Assembly: GCA_015231395.1 (NCBI GenBank)
Contig: JADGBP010000186.1
Coordinates: forward strand, 1 to 5,300
Source: Desulfamplus sp.
GTDB lineage: Bacteria > Desulfobacterota > Desulfobacteria > Desulfobacterales > Desulfobacteraceae
Length of the DNA stretch: 5,300 nucleotides
Direction: 5' to 3'
In this document: positions 1 to 4,729 of the stretch, piece after piece
How positions within the stretch are numbered: position 1 is the first letter of the stretch
Layout: every line of letters starts with the position of its first letter
Made by a program: the position numbers and the translations under genes
The notes under the pieces: generated by a model
The model's database searches: none
What the model was told of the DNA's origin: nothing
Seen by the model: only the letters and a program-made list of their open reading frames with translations

Positions 1-138
1 AGATAATGCGTGTAAATTATGAGTATAGTTTTCCAGATAATTAAATTGGCAAAAAATATTTTTTGGAACTCTGTCGCCGTGGGGCTAAAGCCCTCGGCTA
101 ACTCATAAAGGAAGCCCTCTTAAGAGGCGTGTAAAATT
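1..138. other. Gene-free left edge with hairpin and palindromes upstream of truncated mtnA
   Basis: All three forward frames are broken by stops and I see no protein resembling the missing N-terminal part of MtnA. The stretch holds an A/T palindrome at 50-65 (six A, TA, six T flanked by C/G), a GC-rich hairpin at 76-98 and a 12-bp palindrome CCTCTTAAGAGG at 116-127. In the mtnA frame, codons 124-138 (EACKI) still look compatible with MtnA. An in-frame TAA at 121-123, inside the second palindrome, closes the frame. The picture fits the end of an inserted or rearranged repeat element abutting the gene. No transposase or target-site duplication can be seen, so this is inference. Confidence 0.45.
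76..98. repeat. GC-rich hairpin, possible REP/MITE-like end
   Basis: GCCG (76-79) pairs with CGGC (95-98), and GGGC (82-85) pairs with GCCC (90-93) around a TAAA loop. A small internal loop (TG against T) separates the two stems. It is much more GC-rich than its surroundings and lies about 40 bp before the point where recognisable mtnA sequence starts. It has the look of an extragenic palindromic or miniature-element end. Only one copy is present here, so its repeat status cannot be confirmed. It is not followed by a T-run and so is not a convincing terminator. Confidence 0.4.
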
Positions 139-852
139 GTGGAAGAGGAGGCAGAAAACTGCCGTCTTATTGGTGAGCATGGCTATGCGTTGATCAAAGA
201 GATAAGCCTCAAAAAAGGGGGCGCACCGGTCAATATTCTGACCCACTGCAATGCCGGATGGCTTGCAACAATTGAGTATGGAACCGCAACTGCTCCAATC
301 TATACAGCTTTTGACAAAAATATTGATCTTCATGTATGGGTAGATGAAACCCGCCCTCTGAATCAAGGTGCCCGCCTTACAGCTTGGGAACTTGGCAAGC
401 ATGGCATACAGCATACTGTAATTACAGATAATGCCGGAGGACACCTCATGCAGCATGGTATGGTGGATCTGGTGATTGTAGGGACAGACCGAACTACAAG
501 AACTGGAGATGTAGCCAACAAAATAGGGACATACCTTAAAGCACTGGCTGCAAAGGATAATGGGGTTCCCTTTTATGTGGCACTTCCATCAAGTACCTTT
601 GACTGGAATTTAAGAGACGGTATAAAAGATATTCCAATTGAGGAACGTGATCCAGATGAGATTCGTTATATTCAGGGTCTTGACACTAATGGCAACCTTT
701 TATCTGTTTTGGTTCCACCAAAGGATAGCTGTGCTGCCAACCATGCTTTTGATGTCACACCGGCAAGGCTTATAACTGGATTTATCACGGAACGAGGAAT
801 CTGCAAAGCTTCAGAGGAATCCATCCTTTCGATGTTTCCTGAATATTTATAG
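139..852 (+). pseudogene. mtnA: S-methyl-5-thioribose-1-phosphate isomerase, 5'-truncated
   Basis: The product belongs to the MtnA / aIF-2B-like isomerase family, which converts methylthioribose-1-phosphate to methylthioribulose-1-phosphate in the cytosolic methionine salvage pathway. The 237 residues correspond to roughly the C-terminal two-thirds of a protein that is normally about 340-360 aa. The text starts at the family's ExCRLIG segment, so about 130 N-terminal residues (the N-terminal domain and part of the substrate site) are absent. Visible landmarks are the catalytic-cysteine motif HCNAG (Cys37), [16 protein letters not shown] (70-85), the catalytic-aspartate motif VIVGTDR (Asp117), [10 protein letters not shown] (123-132) and IPIEERDP. 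The GTG at 139 is only the first possible start after the TAA at 121; AAGAGG at 122-127 is a distant Shine-Dalgarno-like match. Both catalytic residues remain, but without the N-terminal domain the protein is probably inactive. The family call is secure; calling it a pseudogene is inference. Confidence 0.85.
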
Positions 853-888
853 ATAGGGTAAGTCAAGCACCTGCTTGTCAAGCTATTT

Positions 889-906
889 TGAATTAACGTT
901 AATTCA
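889..906. repeat. 18-bp perfect palindrome between convergent genes
   Basis: TGAATTAACGTTAATTCA is perfectly self-complementary. It lies in the 98-bp gap between the end of mtnA and the end of the minus-strand glycosyltransferase. Nearby, CAAGCA (864-869) and TGCTTG (872-877) form a further inverted repeat, and GTCAAGC is repeated at 862 and 877. The placement suits a bidirectional transcription stop, but the stem is AT-rich and lacks a clear T-run on either strand. A protein-binding site is equally possible. Confidence 0.4.
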
Positions 907-950
907 TTATTCATGGATTTCAATCCAGCAATAAGTTGCAGTGAAGCTGC

Positions 951-2066
951 TTATGCTTCATGTTCCGCTAATTCACGGTAATATATAGCTTCCTCTGTTT
1001 TTCCTCTCTTGAGGCATCCCTGGCTGTAGATGGCACATTTTTCATGGAGCACCCTGAGAGCCGCTTCTCTCTGGGCACTGGTCAGGATTATATTCGGAAT
1101 CTTGGCAAGCGTATTGCTGGAAGAGTCGGTTCTGGTTGAAATACTACTAAATGTATTGCTGGCAGTTTTGGTTTTAAGTAGCTTTTGATCGGTTTCAAGT
1201 AGATTCTGATCTATTTCCAGCAATTTTTTAATGGAGAAAATTCTGTATTTGTCCAGTGAATGGCTGGCTGAAAGCTGGTCGTTATGCCCGCCATTTTTAA
1301 CGATGCAGGGTTTATCCACAAGCCATATAGGCATATCTGTTGATGTACGCAGCCAGAGATCATAATCTTCACATGCCGGAAGGGTCTCATCAAAAAAACC
1401 TTTTATATCAAAAAATTCTCGTCTCATCATCACTGCTGAAGGACTGACAAGGCACAAATGAAGAGATTGCTCAAAGATCATGCCGGACAGCTTCTTGTGT
1501 TTATATTTTGGATTGACCCGTTTTCCGTTGCGAATCCATATCTCTTCGGTCTGACAGATCATGGTCTGAGGATTTTTTTCAAAAAATTCCATCTGACATG
1601 ATAGCTTGTGCGGCATCCACAGATCATCTGAATCCAGAAAAGCTATAAATGCCCCGGAACTTTGCCGGATTCCAAGGTTTCTGGCGGCACTTACTCCCTT
1701 GTTTTCCTGTTTCAGCAGTGTAATAAGTCCCTGTTCTTTAAATGGTTTTAGTATCTCATGGGTGTTGTCAGTTGAACCGTCATCAACCACGATTATCTCA
1801 ACCAAAGGATTAATATTGCTTTTTAGAAGACCAGCAATTTTTACGAGACCATCAACATTATAATTTCTTTCAGATGAGGCATTATAGTGATCAGATAAAG
1901 TATCAACCTGCCCAGATAAAGTGTAATCCTGATTAGATGAAATATCATTATGAGCAGATAAAATATAATCCTGTTCAAGAACAGATATTACTGCATCGCC
2001 AATGCACCATCCACGGTTAAAGGTGGGAATGATTACGCTAATCTTTTCTGGCATTGATTTTTCCAT
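951..2066 (-). CDS. Family 2 (GT-A) glycosyltransferase with two repeat insertions
   Basis: This is a 371-aa GT2 transferase, expected to move a sugar from a nucleotide-sugar donor during surface polysaccharide or glycoconjugate synthesis. The acceptor cannot be predicted. Motifs in order are SVIIPTFNRG (10-19), the nucleotide-binding IIVVDDGSTDNT (91-102), KGVSAARNLGI (123-133), the metal-binding AFLDSDD (142-148), the likely catalytic-base region ACEDYDLWLR (231-240) and GGHNDQLSAS (259-268). No membrane segment is evident. Residues 32-73, between the first strand-helix unit and VDDGS, hold a 7-residue repeat where most relatives have only a few residues. A second repeat-rich insert (about 284-325) separates IKKLLE from the conserved tail ILTSAQREAALRVLHEKC. 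The start is uncertain: ATG 2066 has no good ribosome site, and ATG 2054 (MPEKISVIIP) would fit the family better. The gene is transcribed away from the kor operon and converges on mtnA. Confidence 0.9.
   Translation of the reverse strand: MEKSMPEKISVIIPTFNRGWCIGDAVISVLEQDYILSAHNDISSNQDYTLSGQVDTLSDHYNASSERNYNVDGLVKIAGLLKSNINPLVEIIVVDDGSTDNTHEILKPFKEQGLITLLKQENKGVSAARNLGIRQSSGAFIAFLDSDDLWMPHKLSCQMEFFEKNPQTMICQTEEIWIRNGKRVNPKYKHKKLSGMIFEQSLHLCLVSPSAVMMRREFFDIKGFFDETLPACEDYDLWLRTSTDMPIWLVDKPCIVKNGGHNDQLSASHSLDKYRIFSIKKLLEIDQNLLETDQKLLKTKTASNTFSSISTRTDSSSNTLAKIPNIILTSAQREAALRVLHEKCAIYSQGCLKRGKTEEAIYYRELAEHEA
1111..1217 (-). repeat. Second 21-bp-period repeat region in the glycosyltransferase
   Basis: Two clear 21-bp units lie at 1176-1196 and 1197-1217 (both beginning AAGTAG on the plus strand). 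They encode heptad-spaced text LLEIDQN, LLETDQK, LLKTKTA. GTATTGCTGG occurs at 1111 and again at 1153, exactly 42 bp (two periods) apart, and encodes the paired SNT motifs. The region makes a polar, Ser/Thr/Lys-rich linker before the conserved C-terminal helices. Confidence 0.7.
1871..1975 (-). repeat. In-frame 21-bp tandem repeat array (5 units) in the glycosyltransferase
   Basis: Five consecutive 21-bp units (starting at 1871, 1892, 1913, 1934 and 1955) share a CAGATAAAGT-like core on the plus strand. On the coding strand they give heptads QDYILSA, HNDISSN, QDYTLSG, QVDTLSD and HYNASSE (residues 32-66), with a fading sixth, RNYNVDG. The first heptad overlaps the family's own EQDY residues, so the array appears to have grown from native codons. 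Confidence 0.85.
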
Positions 2067-2123
2067 TTTTTCGTTAAATTTTTTTTATTCATGCTTTGTT
2101 AGCGTTGCTAATGCGTTGTTCAT

Positions 2124-2152
2124 CTATTACTTGACTTGAATTCCCAAATCAA
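2124..2152 (-). promoter_or_regulatory. Candidate sigma70-type promoter for the glycosyltransferase
   Basis: Read on the minus strand, TTGATT (2152-2147) and TAATAG (2129-2124) are separated by 17 bp, about 60 bp upstream of ATG 2066. Each hexamer matches its consensus only partly, and the region is AT-rich enough for chance matches. The -35-like hexamer overlaps one arm of the inverted repeat at 2150-2176. Confidence 0.3.
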
Positions 2153-2176
2153 CTATTAAATCTCAAATAATAGTTG
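2150..2176. repeat. Inverted repeat, 9-bp perfect arms with 9-nt loop
   Basis: CAACTATTA (2150-2158) and TAATAGTTG (2168-2176) are perfectly complementary around a 9-nt spacer. It lies upstream of both divergent genes, so a regulator-binding site is more plausible than a terminator. There is no GC-rich stem and no T-run. Confidence 0.45.
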
Positions 2177-2205
2177 GACTAAATAATATTTTATGAATTG
2201 CATTC

Positions 2206-2237
2206 AGTGAAAATATCCTTAAGTGAAAATGTCCTTA
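2206..2237. repeat. 16-bp tandem duplication upstream of korD
   Basis: Two adjacent 16-bp units (2206-2221 and 2222-2237), AGTGAAAAT(A/G)TCCTTA, differ at one position. The repeat lies about 100 bp upstream of korD. It could be a duplicated binding site or simply another product of the local duplication tendency seen in the nearby genes. Confidence 0.7.
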
Positions 2238-2245
2238 AAAATCAA

Positions 2246-2267
2246 CATATGGTCAATTGACAATATG
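2246..2267. promoter_or_regulatory. 22-bp near-perfect palindrome, candidate operator of the kor operon
   Basis: The centre GTCAATTGAC (2252-2261) is a perfect palindrome. It is flanked by CATAT on the left and ATATG on the right, giving 10 of 11 complementary pairs; only G2251/A2262 fails. It ends about 66 bp before korD and overlaps a TTGACA hexamer (2257-2262), as expected for a dimeric regulator acting on a promoter. The regulator is unknown. Confidence 0.45.
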
Positions 2268-2333
2268 GGTTTCACAGAAAATCCCTTTGCAATGGATATT
2301 TTTGTTGAAACCTGAAATAACTAAGAGGAGTTT

Positions 2334-2699
2334 ATGGCAAGACTTAAACTGAAGGAACATGTAATCAACCGAGACTGGTGCAAAGGATGCGGAATCTGTG
2401 TCCATTTTTGCCCCAAAAAAGTTCTTGAGCTTGATTCCCAAGAAAAAGTTGTTGCGGTGAGACCCGAAGATTGCATTTGTTGCAAACTTTGTGAACTGCG
2501 GTGCCCTGATCTTGCAATTGATGTGCTTATAGAGCAGGGAAACGAAGTGGTAACAGACGAGTCTGGTCGTATGCTAACAGAGCAGTCAGACCAGGTGTTA
2601 ACAGAGCAGTCAGGCCAGGTGCTAACAGACGAGTCAGGCCAGGTGCTAACAGACGAGTCAGGCCATGTGCTAACAGAGCAGTCAGGCCAGGGTGAGTGA
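2334..2699 (+). CDS. korD: 2-oxoglutarate:ferredoxin oxidoreductase delta subunit (2x[4Fe-4S] ferredoxin) with repeat tail
   Basis: This 121-aa subunit would carry electrons between the catalytic KorAB unit and ferredoxin in the cytoplasm. Two [4Fe-4S] cluster motifs are visible: CKGCGICVHFCP (16-27; Cys16, 19, 22, 26) and Cys47, 50, 53, 57 followed by Pro58. The first cluster text (CKGCGICVxFCPxxVL) is typical of KorD and related delta subunits. The folded ferredoxin ends near residue 63-70. From about 72 to 119 the protein is six copies of an 8-residue acidic, polar repeat of the form VLT(D/E)(E/Q)SGQ. ATG 2334 follows a strong AAGAGGAG, although the spacing is short. It is the first gene of the cluster; its TGA (2697-2699) lies two bases before the chosen korA ATG. 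A VorD- or PorD-type role cannot be excluded from this subunit alone, but the neighbouring korA favours 2-oxoglutarate. The repeat tail is unusual and probably disordered. Confidence 0.88.
   Translation: MARLKLKEHVINRDWCKGCGICVHFCPKKVLELDSQEKVVAVRPEDCICCKLCELRCPDLAIDVLIEQGNEVVTDESGRMLTEQSDQVLTEQSGQVLTDESGQVLTDESGHVLTEQSGQGE
2547..2690 (+). repeat. In-frame 24-bp tandem repeat array (6 units) at the korD 3' end
   Basis: Units start at 2547, 2571, 2595, 2619, 2643 and 2667, each with the core CTAACAGA(CG/GC)AGTCAGG. Unit 1 is the most diverged; units 3-6 are nearly identical. Two variants alternate: ACAGACGAG (TDES; units 1, 4, 5) and ACAGAGCAG (TEQS; units 2, 3, 6). The 24 bp just before the array (2523-2546, encoding VLIEQGNE) align with the unit (VLTEQSGQ) and look like the native seed. 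The array ends 9 bp before the korD stop codon is completed, so it forms the immediate upstream context of korA. Confidence 0.95.
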
Positions 2700-2701
2700 A
2701 A

Positions 2702-3862
2702 ATGACAAATATCAATAGCAATAATATCAAGTTTATCCAGGGAAATGAGGCATGTGTTGAGGGTGCCCTCTATGCGGGGATTGATTTTTTTGCGGGTTAT
2801 CCCATCACCCCTTCTACGGAAGTGGCGGAACTGCTGTCAAAAAAATTGCCGGAAAAAGGTGGTAAATTTATACAGATGGAGGATGAAATTGCCTCTATGT
2901 GTGCAATTATCGGTGCATCTCTGACAGGCCACAAGGTTATGACCGCCACAAGCGGCCCCGGATTTTCGCTAAAACAAGAGGCTCTTGGCTACGCCTGCAT
3001 GGCAGAGATTCCATGTGTCATTGTAAACGTGCAAAGAGGGGGGCCATCAACAGGCAACCCAACCCATGTAAGTCAGGGAGATGTTAATCAGGCACGATGG
3101 GGAACTCACGGCGACCACGCCATTATTGCCCTGACCGCGTCCAACCATCAAGATGTGTTTGAAGTGACAGTGGATGCGTTTAATCTTGCAGAGACATACC
3201 GGACACCGGTAATACTTCTGTTTGATGAGGTTGTAGGACATATGAGAGAAAAACTTGTTATTCCTGAAAAAGGTGCGATTCCTCTGGTTGACCGGTTGAG
3301 AACTTCGGTTCGCAAGGGAGTGGATTATCACCCCTATCTTCCCAGAGAGGACGGTCGCCTTCCCATGTCAGATTTTGGAGCAGAACATCGTTATAATGTA
3401 ACAGGTCTTTTTCATGACATGTGGGGATTTCCTTCCAACAACCCTAAAGTGGTGAGGGAGCTTCTTCATCACCTTGTAGATAAAATTGAAAATAACACAC
3501 ATGCCATAACAAGATATAAAGAGCATTATCTTGAAGGTGCGGAGTATATATTGATATCCTATGGATCGTCCGCCCGTTCTGCCATTCACATGGCAAATAA
3601 TCGGCGGGAACGCGGAGAAAAGGTGGGCGTACTCGAACTTCAATCCATCTGGCCGTTTCCAGAAGCTATGGTTAGGGAAAAATGTGCCGGAGCTAAGGCA
3701 ATAATTGTGGTGGAGATGAATATGGGGCAGGTTATGAAAGAGGTAAAAGCATGTGTTGATGAGCCATCAAGGGTTTTTCTTGCCAACAGAATTGACAACA
3801 AACTGATAACACCAACCAACATAAAAACACTCCTTCGGATACTTCAGGGAAGGGGGGTATAA
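2702..3862 (+). CDS. korA: 2-oxoglutarate:ferredoxin oxidoreductase alpha subunit
   Basis: KorA pairs with KorB to oxidatively decarboxylate 2-oxoglutarate to succinyl-CoA with ferredoxin as acceptor; the reaction is reversible in reductive TCA metabolism. At 386 aa it has the usual length and appears intact. Counting from ATG 2702, the pyruvate:ferredoxin-oxidoreductase N-terminal (domain I) fold shows GNEACVEGAL (14-23), YPITPSTE (33-40), MEDE (59-62), ATSGPGFSL (82-90) and RGGPSTG (112-118). The C-terminal half has the transketolase-C-like domain II, with YGSSARSA and VVEMNMGQ. ATG 2702 is chosen because AGGGTG (2689-2694) is well spaced from it. A GTG at 2696 overlaps the korD stop as GTGA and would add two residues. 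The gap to korB is two bases, so the three genes are probably one transcript. Assignment to Kor rather than Vor or Por rests on overall similarity recalled from the family. Confidence 0.92.
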   Translation: MTNINSNNIKFIQGNEACVEGALYAGIDFFAGYPITPSTEVAELLSKKLPEKGGKFIQMEDEIASMCAIIGASLTGHKVMTATSGPGFSLKQEALGYACMAEIPCVIVNVQRGGPSTGNPTHVSQGDVNQARWGTHGDHAIIALTASNHQDVFEVTVDAFNLAETYRTPVILLFDEVVGHMREKLVIPEKGAIPLVDRLRTSVRKGVDYHPYLPREDGRLPMSDFGAEHRYNVTGLFHDMWGFPSNNPKVVRELLHHLVDKIENNTHAITRYKEHYLEGAEYILISYGSSARSAIHMANNRRERGEKVGVLELQSIWPFPEAMVREKCAGAKAIIVVEMNMGQVMKEVKACVDEPSRVFLANRIDNKLITPTNIKTLLRILQGRGV

Positions 3863-3864
3863 AA

Positions 3865-4729
3865 ATGGCAATAAAAGATTACATACGGCAGCGATATTTT
3901 CCCCAAATGTGGTGTCCGGGATGCGGACACGGTATTATTCTCAACGCCCTGTTAAGGGCAGTGGATGAACTGGGGCTTGATAAAAACAATATTGTAATGA
4001 CATCAGGTATTGGCTGTTCAGCACGAATTTCCGGTTACGTGGATTTCCATTCCCTGCACACCCTTCATGGAAGAGCACTGGCATTTGCAACTGGAGTAAA
4101 GCTTAGCAAACCTGAGCTTACGCTTCTTGTGCCAATGGGTGATGGAGATGCCCTGGCAATTGGCGGTAACCATTTTATTCATTCTGCAAGACGCAATATC
4201 GACATGACTGCCATTGTTATGAATAATCGTATTTACGGGATGACAGGTGGTCAGTATTCTCCACTTTCCGGCCCTGGCAAAAAGGCAACAACTGCCCCCT
4301 ATACCACCATTGACAAGGATTTTGATGTGGTGAAGTTGTCTGTAGCCGCAGGGGCAACATTTGTGGCAAGAAGTACAGCCTATCATGTGCTGGAATGTAT
4401 TGATTTTCTCAAGAAAGCCATTAATCACAAGGGCTTTTCCGTGGTTGAGATACTTTCCCAGTGGCCCTACGTACTATGGACGGAAAAACAAAGAAGGTGG
4501 TGCGGTTGAGATGATGGAGTTCCAGAAAAACACGACCGCGAAACTTGGCTCCAAGGCTTTGGAAAAAGATCCTGCACTGATCCCAAGGGGTATTTTTGTG
4601 GACATTGACGCACCTGAATATTGTGAGGAATATGACAAAATAGTTGAAAGAGCCATGAAAGGCAACCTGAAAATTGAGCCTAACCGCACTTTTAGAACCG
4701 AAGCCAACCAGACTTGCATAACGCCATGA
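3865..4729 (+). pseudogene. korB: 2-oxoglutarate:ferredoxin oxidoreductase beta subunit, frameshifted
   Basis: KorB binds thiamine diphosphate and the proximal [4Fe-4S] cluster. From ATG 3865 the frame reads WCPGCGHG (16-23; Cys17, Cys20), SGIGCSARISGY (47-58; Cys51), LHGRALAFATG (67-77), the TPP/Mg motif GDGD (92-95) with Asn120-Asn121, and YGMTGGQYSP (124-133). After VVEILSQ the frame turns into WPYVLWTEKQ and stops at 4507-4509. The expected continuation, PTYYGRKNKEGGAVEMMEFQ and then IPRGIFVDIDAPEYCEEYDK, resumes in another frame and runs to the TGA at 4727-4729. Removing one G at 4463-4464 restores SQCPTYYGR and a protein of about 287 aa. The lost codon is Cys200, the expected fourth cluster ligand. 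The last 15-20 residues (from about NLKIEPN) do not look like a normal KorB end and may already be foreign sequence. As written the product would be 214 aa and lack the fourth cluster cysteine. A sequencing error is a real alternative. Confidence 0.9.
4462..4465 (+). other. Frameshift site in korB at the Cys200 codon
   Basis: The sequence reads CAG TGG CCC TAC. Deleting one G gives CAG TGC CCT ACG TAC TAT GGA, that is QCPTYYG, the family text. The fault is therefore most simply a single G inserted inside the cysteine codon. Homology is continuous on both sides in the two frames. Confidence 0.85.

Larger units (their letters stand above)
2067..2333. other. Divergent intergenic region between glycosyltransferase and korD
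   Basis: This AT-rich stretch of 267 bp carries no open frame that I can support. It must hold the promoters of both flanking genes. Besides the elements listed separately, TTAGC and GCTAA form a small inverted repeat around GTT at 2099-2111. No strong consensus promoter for korD could be assigned: TTGACA at 2257-2262 has no good TATAAT partner at 16-18 bp. The korD ribosome site is clear, with AAGAGGAG at 2323-2330 just before ATG 2334. Confidence 0.6.

Noticed and set aside
139..852. Intact short MtnA or a translation initiation factor eIF2B subunit
   Set aside because: The catalytic Cys and Asp motifs indicate the isomerase rather than eIF2B, and the missing N-terminal ~130 residues argue against an intact gene.
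1606..1863. Plus-strand open frame of 85 codons inside the glycosyltransferase
   Set aside because: It is antisense to the conserved GT-A core, with no recognisable motif or ribosome-binding site.
2257..2285. Consensus sigma70 promoter from TTGACA at 2257
   Set aside because: The hexamer is perfect, but the bases 16-18 bp downstream do not resemble TATAAT. The hexamer is explained by the palindrome.
1871..2690. CRISPR array
   Set aside because: The repeats are directly adjacent with no unique spacers, lie in frame inside genes, and no cas genes are present.
2527..2730. Antisense open frame with a hydrophobic repeated LL(A/T)PGLT-like product
   Set aside because: It is the reverse reading of the korD repeat array; a 24-bp repeat without a stop in one unit stays open automatically. 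It has no homology or ribosome site.
3047..3331. Minus-strand open frames within korA (also 3368-3643 and 3640-3822)
   Set aside because: korA is intact and conserved over its whole length; these are shadows without supporting features.
4018..4428. Cysteine/histidine-rich antisense open frame
   Set aside because: It is a shadow of korB; the sense strand carries clear TPP and cluster motifs.
4456..4480. Programmed ribosomal frameshift in korB
   Set aside because: There is no slippery heptamer, the family is not known to use frameshifting, and the shift destroys a conserved Cys codon. A one-base insertion explains it better.
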